64,000 nt of DNA from CAXTSE01 sp964246985. GTDB lineage: Bacteria > Actinomycetota > Actinomycetes > Actinomycetales > Microbacteriaceae. Positions 27,532 to 35,476 of the stretch are shown piece after piece. The translations under genes were made by a program, and so were the position numbers. Numbering within the stretch: the first letter of the stretch is position 1; each line of letters begins with the position of its first letter. The notes below the pieces were generated by a model that was not told the origin of the DNA, did no database searches, and was given only the letters and a program-made list of their open reading frames with translations. The stretch covers positions 1-64,000 of the forward strand of contig CAXTSE010000007.1 in assembly GCA_964246985.1 (NCBI GenBank). The letters run 5' to 3'.

Positions 27532-28719
27532 CGCGCGCGAGCCCGCCGCCACCGGACGTCGCACGATGGTCGTCCCCGCGACGACCGCCGCGACCAGCAG
27601 CGCGATCGCGACCACGACGCCCTCGACCCCGAGCAGCCCGACCGCGAGCGGCGCGACCAGCACCAGCAGAGCCGCGGGGATCAGCAGCTGCAGGGGGATC
27701 TCGGGGGCCTGCGAGAACGGGATGTGGAGCGCCCAGAGCAGCAGGAGGACGATGCCGACCGGGAGGGCGATCGCGTAGCCGACCACCACGTCCGAGGCCT
27801 CGATGTGATGGGTGATCGCCTCCACCGCGACCTCCAGACCCGCCCCGACCGCGGCGAGCGCAGCGAACAGCAGGTAGTGCCCGTACCCCCAGAAGAACGA
27901 CCAGGTGCGATGCTCGGCGAGACCCTGCCCGGCGGGTTCGAGGAAGTACGTCCACCACAGCCCGACGATCAGCACCAGCCCGGCCAGAGCCACGACGACC
28001 AGGCTGGGGCTCACCCCGCCGTCCGCCAAGGACGCCTGGACGGCGTTCGTCGCGGCCAGGACCCCCTCGCCGAGCAGGATGATCGTGAAGAGCCCGTAGC
28101 GTTCGGCGATGTGCCGCGGGTGCCACGGGGACATGCCGCGGCGCTCGGCCCAGATCGGCACCGACACGTCGAGCAGCGCGAGCACGATGAACGAGACGAC
28201 GCCCCACTCCATGGGCAGCAGCAGCCGCAGCAGCCAGCCGGCCTGCACGACCGAGATCCCGATCGCGTAGCGTCGCGCGGTCGCCCGACGGTCCGGGTGC
28301 TCAATCGACGCCCGGATCCACTGGGCGACGAGGCCGACCCGCATGACGAGGTAGCCGATCGTGACCCCGGTGAAGTCGCTCTCGTCGAACGACGACGGCA
28401 CCCCCGCGGCCAGGATGAGCACCCCGGCCATCTGCACGACGGTGAGGATGCGGTACAGGGCGTCGTCGGTGTCGTACGCCGATGCGAACCAGGTGAAGTT
28501 CATCCAGGCCCACCAGATGGCGAAGAACACCATGAAGAACGGACCGACCCGCTCGAGGTGGCCCTCGGCGATGACGTGCGCCAGCTCGAGTACGAGCGAC
28601 GCGATCGCCACCACGAAGATCAGGTCGACGAGCAGCTCGAGCGGGGTCGAGGCGCGCTCCCGCTCGGTCTGGTCGCGTCCGCGCATCAGGACGTGGAAGA
28701 CGCGACGGCTCTCGGTCAC
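27529..28719 (-). CDS. LtrA-family (low temperature requirement A) membrane protein
   Basis: A 396-residue polytopic membrane protein of the low-temperature-requirement-A family, unrelated to the group II intron LtrA maturase. It has about 10-12 hydrophobic segments; family hallmarks are STPLELLVDLIFVVAIASL near the N-terminus, FFAIWWAWMNFTWFASAYDTDD, the cytoplasmic HPRHIAERYGLFTIILLGE and LWWTYFLEPAG. Its function is unknown; Listeria ltrA affects growth at low temperature. The GTG start at 28719 overlaps the kynureninase stop by 4 bases (GTGA), so the two are translationally coupled, although no functional link is evident. Confidence 0.88.
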   Translation of the reverse strand: MTESRRVFHVLMRGRDQTERERASTPLELLVDLIFVVAIASLVLELAHVIAEGHLERVGPFFMVFFAIWWAWMNFTWFASAYDTDDALYRILTVVQMAGVLILAAGVPSSFDESDFTGVTIGYLVMRVGLVAQWIRASIEHPDRRATARRYAIGISVVQAGWLLRLLLPMEWGVVSFIVLALLDVSVPIWAERRGMSPWHPRHIAERYGLFTIILLGEGVLAATNAVQASLADGGVSPSLVVVALAGLVLIVGLWWTYFLEPAGQGLAEHRTWSFFWGYGHYLLFAALAAVGAGLEVAVEAITHHIEASDVVVGYAIALPVGIVLLLLWALHIPFSQAPEIPLQLLIPAALLVLVAPLAVGLLGVEGVVVAIALLVAAVVAGTTIVRRPVAAGSRA

Positions 28720-29939
28720 GGCATCCCCGTCGCCAGCTCGTCGGCGATGGCGTCGATGCCGATCTCGACCTCGGCGAAGCTCGTGGACAGCGGCGACAGC
28801 CCGAGCCGGATGCCGCTCGGGCGTCGGAAGTCCGGGATCACCCCGCGCTGCCAGAGTCGCGGCATGATGCTCTCGAACAGCGGGTGGTCGAGGGTGACGT
28901 GGCTGCCGCGGCGCGAGGGATCGCGCGGGGTCGCGAGCACGGCATCCGGCAGCCTCTCGTCGGCGAGGGCGATCGCGTGGGCAGTCAGGGCGGCGGACTT
29001 CGCGCGCACCCCCCCGAGACCGGCCTCGTCGATGAGCGCGATGCCGGCCTGCAACGCGGTCATCCCGATGATCGGCGGCGTGCCGCTGAGCACCCGCCGC
29101 ATGCCCACCGCCGGTTCGTAGCCCTGCCCCATCGCGAACGGAGCCGCCGAGCCGAGCCAGCCCTGGATGGGCTGCCGGAACTCGTCCTGGTGCTCGGCGC
29201 GCACGTAGGCGAAGGCGGGGGCGCCGGGCCCACCGCTCAGGTACTTGTACGAGCAGCCCACGGCCAGGTCGACGCCCCACGCGTCGAGGGGGGTCGGCAG
29301 GACGCCGGCGGTGTGGCAGAGATCCCAGAGCGCGAGCGCGCCCGCATCGTGGACGAGATCGTTGATGGCCCGGACGTCGGCGAGGAACCCCGACCGGTAG
29401 GTGACCGCCGAGAGCACGACCGCGGCCGTGTCGGGGCCGACCACCTCGGCGACGCGATCGGGCGTGACGTCTCCCGCGTCGATCCAGCGGAGGCGCGCGC
29501 CCGTCTCGGCCGCGATGCCCTCGAGCACGTAGCGGTCGGTCGGGAAGTCGTCGCGCGCGATCACGAGCTCGCGCCGGTCGGGCCGCAGCGCGAGCGCCGC
29601 CCGCACGAGCTTGTAGATGAGCACGGTGGTCGAGTCCCCGACGACCGTCTGACCGGGTGCGGCGCCGAGCACGACGCGGCCGAGTTCGTCGCCGATCCGC
29701 AGCGGGAGGTCGAGCCACCCCTCGTCCCAGCCGCGGATGAGCCGACCCGCCCACTCCTCGCGCATGAGGCGCTCGACCGCCTCGACCGAGGCGGTGAGCG
29801 GGCGGCCCAGCGAGTTGCCGTCGAGGTACGCCACCACGTCGGGGGCGGGGACGAAGCGCTCCCGGAATCGGCGGAGCGGGTCCGCGGCGTCGAGCGCGGA
29901 GCTGGGCGCCGGGCCGGCGGTCGGCGGACTGTCGATCAC
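28716..29939 (-). CDS. kynU: Kynureninase
   Basis: A 407-residue PLP enzyme that hydrolyses kynurenine to anthranilate and alanine in tryptophan degradation. Motifs are AYLDGNSLGRPL at the N-terminus, GDSTTVLIYKL, the Asp/His region LWDLCHTAGVLP, the PLP lysine Lys232 in GCSYKYLSGGPG, and SGTPPIIGMTAL. Length and order fit the family. No tryptophan dioxygenase or formamidase is in the window, so this may be a scavenging or tail part of the pathway. The GTG start has a TAGCGT hexamer 6 nt upstream. The downstream LtrA-family gene is coupled. Confidence 0.9.
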   Translation of the reverse strand: MIDSPPTAGPAPSSALDAADPLRRFRERFVPAPDVVAYLDGNSLGRPLTASVEAVERLMREEWAGRLIRGWDEGWLDLPLRIGDELGRVVLGAAPGQTVVGDSTTVLIYKLVRAALALRPDRRELVIARDDFPTDRYVLEGIAAETGARLRWIDAGDVTPDRVAEVVGPDTAAVVLSAVTYRSGFLADVRAINDLVHDAGALALWDLCHTAGVLPTPLDAWGVDLAVGCSYKYLSGGPGAPAFAYVRAEHQDEFRQPIQGWLGSAAPFAMGQGYEPAVGMRRVLSGTPPIIGMTALQAGIALIDEAGLGGVRAKSAALTAHAIALADERLPDAVLATPRDPSRRGSHVTLDHPLFESIMPRLWQRGVIPDFRRPSGIRLGLSPLSTSFAEVEIGIDAIADELATGMP

Positions 29940-29945
29940 GGCTCG

Positions 29946-29951
29946 ACGCTA
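29946..29951 (-). promoter_or_regulatory. -10 hexamer TAGCGT of kynU, leaderless
   Basis: TAGCGT on the minus strand, 6 nt before the GTG at 29939. The same hexamer occurs at the same distance upstream of the PHP gene (30960-30965). Confidence 0.45.
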
Positions 29952-30953
29952 TCGCGCACGAGCCGTCCACCGGAGCAGCTGGTCGATCGGGTAGGTCGTG
30001 ACGATGCGCTCGGCCGGGATGCCCGCCGCCTCCGCGCGCTCGGCCCCGTAGTCGAGGAGGCCGAGCTGGCCTGGCGCGTGCGCGTCGCTGTCGATCGAGA
30101 ACAGGCAGCCCGCGTCGAGGGCGACGGCGATCAGCTCGTCGGGGGGATCCTGGCGCTCGGGCCGCGAGTTGACCTCGACGGCGACCCCATTCGCGGCGCA
30201 CGCGTCGAACACGGCGCGCGCATCGAACTCGGCTCCGGGTCGCGTCCCGCGCGAGCCCTCCACCAGCCGCCCCGTGACGTGGCCGAGCACATCGGTGTGC
30301 GGGTTGCTGACGGCCGCGACCATCCGCCTCGTCATCTGGCGCGCATCCATCTTCAGCTTGGAGTGCACGCTGGCGACCACGACATCGAGTCGCTCGAGCA
30401 GCTCGTCGGTCTGGTCGAGCGCGCCGTCGTCGAGGATGTCGACCTCGATGCCGCTCAGGATGCGCATGTCGTCGTCGGCCGTCGCGCGCAGGTCGTCCAG
30501 CACGCCGAGCTGCTCCTCGAGCCGCTCGGCGCTGAGCCCGCGCGCCACCGTCAATCGCGGGGAGTGGTCGGTGATGGCCAGGTACTCGTGGCCGAGCCGC
30601 CGGCCGCTGTCGAGCATGAGCTCGATCGACGTCGTGCCGTCGCTCCAGTCGCTGTGCGCGTGCAGGTCGCCCTTCAGCTTGCCGCGCAGCACGGTCTTGG
30701 CCGCGACATCCGCCGTCTCGCGCAGTCGCGCGAGGTAGTCCGGCACCTCGCCCCCGAGAGCCTGGCGGATCACCGTGTAGGTCGTGTCGCCGATGCCCTT
30801 CGTGTGCTTGAGGCGCACCGGATCGGCGAGCACGTCGGCGGGCAGCTTCACGACGACATCGCCTGCGGTGCGGAACGCCTTCGACTTGTAGCGGCTCGAC
30901 CTCTCGCGCTCGAGCAGGTAGGCGATCTCGGTGAGCGCGTCGAGGGGATCCAT
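29949..30953 (-). CDS. PHP-domain phosphoesterase with PolX-like N-terminal HhH region
   Basis: A 334-residue protein. Residues about 1-85 resemble the N-terminal helical/helix-hairpin-helix part of family X DNA polymerases (RYKSKAFRTAG, HTKGIGDTTYTVIRQAL). Residues about 93-320 are a PHP metal-dependent phosphoesterase domain with DLHAHSDWSDG, AITDHSPR, SVHSKLKMD, NPHTDVLGH and FSIDSDAHAP. The polymerase palm and fingers of bacterial PolX are absent, so it probably hydrolyses phosphoesters, perhaps on DNA ends, but does not polymerise. The start ATG is preceded by TAGCGT at 6 nt. It is monocistronic. Confidence 0.83.
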   Translation of the reverse strand: MDPLDALTEIAYLLERERSSRYKSKAFRTAGDVVVKLPADVLADPVRLKHTKGIGDTTYTVIRQALGGEVPDYLARLRETADVAAKTVLRGKLKGDLHAHSDWSDGTTSIELMLDSGRRLGHEYLAITDHSPRLTVARGLSAERLEEQLGVLDDLRATADDDMRILSGIEVDILDDGALDQTDELLERLDVVVASVHSKLKMDARQMTRRMVAAVSNPHTDVLGHVTGRLVEGSRGTRPGAEFDARAVFDACAANGVAVEVNSRPERQDPPDELIAVALDAGCLFSIDSDAHAPGQLGLLDYGAERAEAAGIPAERIVTTYPIDQLLRWTARAR

Positions 30954-30959
30954 GGTGCG

Positions 30960-30965
30960 ACGCTA
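30960..30965 (-). promoter_or_regulatory. -10 hexamer TAGCGT of PHP gene, leaderless
   Basis: TAGCGT on the minus strand with CGCACC then the ATG at 30953: a 6-nt gap and no Shine-Dalgarno sequence. It lies between the PHP gene and the end of the small gene at 30973. Confidence 0.45.
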
Positions 30966-30972
30966 CGCCGAT

Positions 30973-31362
30973 CTAGTCGAGCGCGACGCGCACGCTCTCG
31001 AGCGCCTCGACCCGCGCCTCCGCGTCGGCTGAGACGATGATCCGCGCGTCGATCGCGACCGACTTCACGGGGGTGCCGAGCGCGGCGAACCACTCGATCA
31101 CCGCGGCGGCCGTGGTGCGGTCGATCAGCGCCGCGACCTCGTCGGGCGCCATCGGATCGGAGTGCACGTGCACCACCGCGATGCCCTCGTACAGGTCGTC
31201 GATGATGACTGTCGCGCCCACGCTGGTGTCGGCGGCGAGCCCGTCCGCGATCTGCGTCTCGCGGGAGTCGGTGTGCTCCGAGCCGATCAGCACCGCCACG
31301 ACCTGGTCGGGCGCTCCGTCGCGCGCGACGCGCAGCAGATCGACCTCGACGGGTTCGGGCAT
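30973..31362 (-). CDS. Small conserved hypothetical protein
   Basis: A 129-residue soluble protein without a signal peptide or membrane segment; I do not recognise the family. It has two halves: residues about 5-75 (VAVLIGSEHTDSRETQIADGL, VIIDDLYEGIAVVHVHSD) and about 80-129 (AAVIEWFAALGTPVKSVAID, RIIVSADAEARVEALESV). The mixed alpha/beta pattern suggests a small ligand-binding or nucleoside-type fold, but no catalytic residues are apparent. The ATG at 31362 is favoured over one 36 nt upstream because a CACAAT hexamer stands exactly 6 nt before it. Confidence 0.6.
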   Translation of the reverse strand: MPEPVEVDLLRVARDGAPDQVVAVLIGSEHTDSRETQIADGLAADTSVGATVIIDDLYEGIAVVHVHSDPMAPDEVAALIDRTTAAAVIEWFAALGTPVKSVAIDARIIVSADAEARVEALESVRVALD

Positions 31363-31368
31363 GCGCTC

Positions 31369-31374
31369 ATTGTG
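31369..31374 (-). promoter_or_regulatory. -10-like hexamer CACAAT, leaderless start
   Basis: CACAAT on the minus strand, then GAGCGC and the ATG at 31362. It supports the shorter start for the small hypothetical protein. Confidence 0.4.
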
Positions 31375-31439
31375 GCGCACGGAACGGGCGTCCATCACCC
31401 CCGTGCACAGGCGCGCGGCGGGCGCTCAGGCTGCCCGGC

Positions 31440-32714
31440 TCAGACGGCGAGCTCGGCCAGCACGGCCTCCAGCTGATCGACTGCCCAGTCGAGGTCGTCG
31501 CGCTCGACGACGATCGGCGGGGCGAGGCGGATCGTCGACCCGTGCGTGTCCTTGGCCAGCACTCCGCGCTCGGCGAGCGCCTCGCAGACCGCACGACCGG
31601 ATGCGAGGGCCGGATCGATGTCGATGCCGGCCCACAGCCCCGCTCCGCGCACCTCGACGACGCCGCGTCCGACGAGGGAATCGAGCCGCGCGCGGAGGTG
31701 CTCACCCAGCTCGCGCGCACGGGCCTGGTACTCGCCGGTCTCGAGCAGCCGCACCACCGCGAGCCCGACGGCCGCGGCGAGCGGGTTGCCGCCGAAGGTC
31801 GAGCCGTGCTGGCCCGGCTTGAGCACCCCGAGCACGGCAGCGTCTCCGACCACGGCGCTCACGGGCACGATGCCGCCGCCCAGCGCCTTGCCGAGCAGGT
31901 AGAGGTCGGGCACCACGCCGGCGTTGTCGCACTGGAAGGTCGCACCCGTGCGACCGAGCCCCGACTGGATCTCGTCGGCGATGAACAGCACGTTGCGCTC
32001 GCTCGTGAGGCGGCGCAGGGTCGGCAGGTAGTCGGCGGGCGGGACGACGATGCCCGACTCCCCCTGGATCGGCTCGACGAGCACGGCCACCACGTCGTCG
32101 CCGCCGTTCTCGGGGGCGAGAGCCGCGGCGAGCGCGTCGGCGTCGCCGTAGGGGATCGAGACGAAACCGGGCGTGAACGGTCCGAAATCGGCGCGCGCAT
32201 CCGGGTCGTTGCTGAAGCTGATGATCGTCGTCGTGCGTCCGTGGAAGTTGCCGTCGAACACGATGATCTTCGCGCGGTCGGGCGCGACGCCCTTCACCCG
32301 GTAGCCCCAGGCGCGCGCGATCTTGATGCCCGACTCGACGGCCTCGGCGCCCGTGTTCATGGGCAGCACCATGTCCTTGCCGGCGAGCGTGGCCAGCGCC
32401 TCGAGGAACGGCCCGAGCACGTCGTTGTGGAACGCGCGGCTGGTGAGCGTGATGCGGTCGAGCTGCGCCTTGGCGGCGTCGACGAGCACCGGATGCGAGT
32501 GCCCGAAGTTCACGGCGGAGTAGGCCGCCAGGCAGTCGAGGTAGCGCTTGCCGTCGACGTCGGTCACCCACGCGCCCTCGCCGCTCGCGACGACGACCTC
32601 GAGCGGGTGGTAGTTGTGCGCGCCGTACCGCTCCACCTGCGCCAGGTATCCGGCGCTCCGCTGGTCGAGCCTGTCCAGGCCATCGAGGCCGAGCCCCGCC
32701 GAGGCGGCGGTCAT
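31440..32714 (-). CDS. rocD: Ornithine aminotransferase
   Basis: A class III PLP aminotransferase of 424 residues that converts ornithine and 2-oxoglutarate to glutamate-5-semialdehyde and glutamate. Family stretches are YGAHNYHPLEVVVASGEG, YLDCLAAYSAVNFGHSHP, LPMNTGAEAVESGIK, VEPIQGESGIVVPP, ADEIQSGLGRTG and the PLP lysine Lys276 in LLGKALGGG. The ATG at 32714 overlaps the stop of the dimethylargininase-like gene (ATGA). The semialdehyde product cyclises to P5C, which the PutA protein encoded at 36307-39789 oxidises to glutamate. Regulated with ddaH, probably by the divergent Lrp protein. Confidence 0.92.
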   Translation of the reverse strand: MTAASAGLGLDGLDRLDQRSAGYLAQVERYGAHNYHPLEVVVASGEGAWVTDVDGKRYLDCLAAYSAVNFGHSHPVLVDAAKAQLDRITLTSRAFHNDVLGPFLEALATLAGKDMVLPMNTGAEAVESGIKIARAWGYRVKGVAPDRAKIIVFDGNFHGRTTTIISFSNDPDARADFGPFTPGFVSIPYGDADALAAALAPENGGDDVVAVLVEPIQGESGIVVPPADYLPTLRRLTSERNVLFIADEIQSGLGRTGATFQCDNAGVVPDLYLLGKALGGGIVPVSAVVGDAAVLGVLKPGQHGSTFGGNPLAAAVGLAVVRLLETGEYQARARELGEHLRARLDSLVGRGVVEVRGAGLWAGIDIDPALASGRAVCEALAERGVLAKDTHGSTIRLAPPIVVERDDLDWAVDQLEAVLAELAV

Positions 32715-33559
32715 CGTCGCAGCTCCAGCGTGCAGCACTTGACCCCGCCGCCGCCCAGCAGGAGCTCGCTCAGATCGAGGCCGTGCGGCACGTATCCGCG
32801 CTCACGCAGCTGACGCTCGAAGTCGACCGCACGCGACGCGATGACGACGTTCCTGCCGTCGCTGAAGCTGTTGAGGCCGAGGACGGCGGCGTCGGCATCG
32901 TTGACGTGGATCGCATCCGGGAACCGATCCTCGAGGATCTCGCGCGATGCCGGATCGAACGCCTTCGGCAGGTAGGCGACGCTGTCGGGTCCGCCGGCGG
33001 AGTCGAGCACCGCGAAGGCGGTGTCGAGGTGGTAGAAGCTCGGGTTGTTGAGGTGCAGGGTGACGACCTCGCGGCCGTAGATGTCGGCGAGCTCTGCGTG
33101 GCTGGCGACATCGGTGCGGAACCCCGTTCCCGCGTAGATGGTGTCGCCGACGAGCAGCATGTCACCCTCGCCCTCGTTGGTGGCCGACGGCTCGCGCACA
33201 TCGAAGCCCGCCTCGCGGAACCAGTCCATGTACGCCGGGCCCTCGGGCTGGCGCTCCGGGTACTCGAACTTCGCGCCGTAGGCGATGCCGTCGAGCACGT
33301 ACCCGCCGTTGGCGGCGTAGACCATGTCGGGCAGGCCCGCGACGCCGTCGATCAGATGCACGTCGAAGCCGAGCTCCTGGTAGGTCGCGTAAAGGGTCTC
33401 CCACTGGCGCACCGCGAGGCTCGTGTCTGTGGGGTCCTCCGGATGCATCCACGGGTTGATGCGGTAGCTGACCGTGAAGTGGGTGGGGCGGCACATCAGC
33501 ACCGTCCGGGTCGTCGCAACCCTGGTGGGCGCGGAAGCCGAGGGCGAGGTCATCGTCAT
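32711..33559 (-). CDS. ddaH: Dimethylargininase-like amidinohydrolase
   Basis: A guanidino-group-modifying enzyme of the DDAH/arginine deiminase superfamily, 282 residues. Motifs are RPTHFTVSYRINPWMHPEDP, YAANGGYVLDG, GEGDMLLVGDTIYAGTGFRT, the His region LNNPSFYHLDTAFAVLD, and the catalytic Cys (Cys275) in GGGGVKCCTLELRR. It hydrolyses methylated arginines or arginine itself to citrulline plus an amine or ammonia. Coupling to ornithine aminotransferase and divergence from an Lrp gene suggest use of arginine-type compounds as nitrogen source. Whether the natural substrate is dimethylarginine or arginine is not decided by sequence. Confidence 0.82.
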   Translation of the reverse strand: MTMTSPSASAPTRVATTRTVLMCRPTHFTVSYRINPWMHPEDPTDTSLAVRQWETLYATYQELGFDVHLIDGVAGLPDMVYAANGGYVLDGIAYGAKFEYPERQPEGPAYMDWFREAGFDVREPSATNEGEGDMLLVGDTIYAGTGFRTDVASHAELADIYGREVVTLHLNNPSFYHLDTAFAVLDSAGGPDSVAYLPKAFDPASREILEDRFPDAIHVNDADAAVLGLNSFSDGRNVVIASRAVDFERQLRERGYVPHGLDLSELLLGGGGVKCCTLELRR

Positions 33560-33640
33560 CTCCCCAGTGTGACACGCACGCATCCGGTGCTTCACGCCGC
33601 CAGGCGCACGGAATCGCCGCATTGAGGGAGCGCCACGCAA

Positions 33641-33646
33641 TAGAAT
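33641..33646 (+). promoter_or_regulatory. -10 hexamer TAGAAT of Lrp gene, leaderless
   Basis: TAGAAT is 6 nt before the GTG at 33653. ATTG (33621-33624) and CAAT (33638-33641) form an inverted pair over the promoter, similar to Lrp/AsnC sites, and may allow autoregulation and control of divergent ddaH. Confidence 0.5.
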
Positions 33647-33652
33647 CGCGCG

Positions 33653-34090
33653 GTGGACAATCTCGACTACGGCATCATCGACCTGCTGCGACAGAACGCA
33701 CGAGCCGGCTACGGCGACATCGGCGAGCGCGTCGGACTCTCGGCCTCGGCCGTCAAGCGCCGCGTGGACAGGCTGGTCGCGGACGGCGTCATCCGGGCGT
33801 TCACCATCCAGGTCGACCCGGCGGTCGATGGGATGGCGACCGAGGCGTACGTCGAGCTGTTCTGCCGGGGCACGGTCGCGCCCGACGAGCTGAAGCGGAT
33901 CCTCTCGCAGGTCCCCGAGGTCGTGGACGCGTCGACCGTGACGGGATCCGCCGACGCGATGGTGCACATCCGCTCGCGCGACATCCCGTCTCTCGAGGAC
34001 GCGCTGGAGCGCGTGCGGGTCGCGCCGAGCGTGGACCACACCCGCTCGGCGATCGTGCTGTCGCACCTGATCCACCGCAACTACGACTGA
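33653..34090 (+). CDS. Lrp/AsnC-family transcriptional regulator
   Basis: A 145-residue Lrp/AsnC regulator: N-terminal helix-turn-helix (LDYGIIDLLRQNARAGYGDI, GLSASAVKRRVDRLVADGVI) followed by a RAM domain with TEAYVELFCRG and VTGSADAMVHIRSRD. The GTG start is leaderless. Its divergent orientation to ddaH-rocD, 93 nt apart, points to control of arginine/ornithine catabolism, as in other bacteria where Lrp-type proteins respond to arginine or ornithine. The effector is unknown. Confidence 0.88.
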   Translation: MDNLDYGIIDLLRQNARAGYGDIGERVGLSASAVKRRVDRLVADGVIRAFTIQVDPAVDGMATEAYVELFCRGTVAPDELKRILSQVPEVVDASTVTGSADAMVHIRSRDIPSLEDALERVRVAPSVDHTRSAIVLSHLIHRNYD

Positions 34091-34114
34091 GTCGCGTCTC
34101 GGTCGCCGCACGGG

Positions 34115-34152
34115 TTGACCCCTCGGATTTGTATTGCTACATTTGGTACAAA
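34115..34152 (+). promoter_or_regulatory. Promoter with YtrA-type operator
   Basis: -35 TTGACC (34115-34120), 17-nt spacer, -10 TACATT (34138-34143). The perfect inverted repeat TTTGTA (34128-34133) / TACAAA (34147-34152) with 13-nt spacing brackets the -10 and is likely bound by the GntR protein encoded by the second gene of the operon. Confidence 0.65.
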
Positions 34153-34172
34153 GGCCGAACAAAGGAGTCGTC

Positions 34173-35102
34173 GTGAAGACCTCGGACCTCGTACTCGTCG
34201 CCCTGCTGCTGGGCGCACTCGTCGTGCTCGTGGCGGTCACCGCCATCCCGGCTGTCGGCCGCCTCGCCGCAGGCAGCGTCTCGCGGAGACTCGGACTCGC
34301 CCTGCCCCCCGAGCTCATGGAGACGGTGCGGCGTCGCGTCACCCGCCGCACATTCGCCGGGGCCGCGGGAGCCTTCCTCGCGACGGTCGCGGCGGTCGCC
34401 GTCCTCACGGCGGGCGTCGTGACCCCGCTGCGGGACATCGGCACCATCTGGTTCGTCCTGGGCGCCTACTTTGCGGGGCTGTCGGTCGGGGCCGCGCTCA
34501 GCGCCGTCACCGAGCAGCCCGGCGGCGACGACACGCGTCCCCGCGTCGCCCGCGCCGGCGCGGTCACCGTCGCCGACTACGTCGCACCGGTGGACCGGAT
34601 CGGTGCGCGCGTCGTGGTCGGCCTCGCCGCCCTCGCGCTTCTCATCTCCGCGGTCGTCGCCGGGAACGGCGGAGAGCTGCCCCGGCTCACCACGGGAGTC
34701 GCGATCGTCGCGCTCGCAGTCGCGTCGCTCGTGTTCTTCGAGATCGCGTCGCGCCGCATCATCGATCGCGGACAGCCCGTCGGCTCGACCGCTGAGCTGG
34801 CCTGGGACGACGCGCTCCGTGCCTCTGCGCTGCGCGACATCATCACCGCCCCGATCGTGCTCGGGTTCTGGGGGCTGGTCTTCAACGCTTCCGATCACGC
34901 GAACGAGGGAGGCCCCGCGGGAACGGTCACTCTGATCGTGCTGGCGATCCTCCTCGCCTCCGCCTTCGGGGTCGCGCTCTTCTCGCTCACCACGCGGCCC
35001 GCCCAGCACTACCTGCGCCGCCTGTGGCCCGACGTCGCGGCCGCGGCGCAGGTGCAGCTCAGCACGGCACAGGCCAACACCCCCGGAAGCAGCGCGCGAT
35101 GA
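34173..35102 (+). CDS. Polytopic membrane protein of unknown function
   Basis: A 309-residue membrane protein with about seven hydrophobic segments (the first at residues 4-24, then around 63-88, 92-112, 155-175, 180-200, 232-252 and 263-285). The loops hold many Arg residues (VRRRVTRRTF). No known domain was recognised. The GTG start has a strong ribosome-binding site, AAAGGAG at 34161-34167, unlike the many leaderless genes nearby. It overlaps the next gene (ATGATG), which encodes a YtrA-type GntR repressor. Such pairs usually concern envelope stress or transport, but there is no ATPase partner here. Confidence 0.75.
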   Translation: MKTSDLVLVALLLGALVVLVAVTAIPAVGRLAAGSVSRRLGLALPPELMETVRRRVTRRTFAGAAGAFLATVAAVAVLTAGVVTPLRDIGTIWFVLGAYFAGLSVGAALSAVTEQPGGDDTRPRVARAGAVTVADYVAPVDRIGARVVVGLAALALLISAVVAGNGGELPRLTTGVAIVALAVASLVFFEIASRRIIDRGQPVGSTAELAWDDALRASALRDIITAPIVLGFWGLVFNASDHANEGGPAGTVTLIVLAILLASAFGVALFSLTTRPAQHYLRRLWPDVAAAAQVQLSTAQANTPGSSAR

Positions 35103-35452
35103 TGCTGGTCGTCGACCCGGCATCCGCGACCCCGCCGTACGAGCAGCTCAAGCAGCAGCTGCTGGCGCAGATGCGGTCAGGGGAGCTGGCAGCCGGCACG
35201 AAGCTGCCGACGGTGCGACGCCTCGCGGACGACCTGGGACTCGCCCCCAACACGGTCGCGCGGTGCTACCGCGAGCTCGAGCGCGATGGCGTCATCGAGA
35301 CGCGGGGCCGCAACGGGTCGTACGTCTCCCTCTCGGACGACACGGCCGAGCGCGGGGCGTACGAGGCGGCGCAGTCGTTCGCTCAGCGCATCCGGGCTCT
35401 CGGTGTCGACGCCGAGCGTGCGCTCGACCTGGCGCGGGCGGCGCTGCACTAG
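35099..35452 (+). CDS. GntR-family regulator, YtrA subfamily
   Basis: A 117-residue short GntR regulator. The winged helix covers residues about 10-78 (PPYEQLKQQLLAQMRSGEL, KLPTVRRLADDLGLAPNTVA, ERDGVIETRGRNGSYV), followed by only a short helical tail, as typical for the YtrA group that lacks an effector domain. It overlaps the membrane-protein gene (ATG at 35099 within its stop). The palindrome TTTGTA-N13-TACAAA at 34128-34152 is a plausible autoregulatory site. Confidence 0.87.
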   Translation: MMLVVDPASATPPYEQLKQQLLAQMRSGELAAGTKLPTVRRLADDLGLAPNTVARCYRELERDGVIETRGRNGSYVSLSDDTAERGAYEAAQSFAQRIRALGVDAERALDLARAALH

Positions 35453-35476
35453 GGGCGGGCGCTCGACCGATGCGCG

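Noticed and set aside
27529..28719. LtrA as group II intron maturase
   Set aside because: The protein is a polytopic membrane protein, without reverse-transcriptase motifs; only the gene name is shared.
28720..30201. N-terminal extension of the LtrA frame to an 890-residue protein
   Set aside because: The added part is the out-of-frame reading of kynU and the PHP gene; the GTG at 28719 begins the LtrA family sequence.
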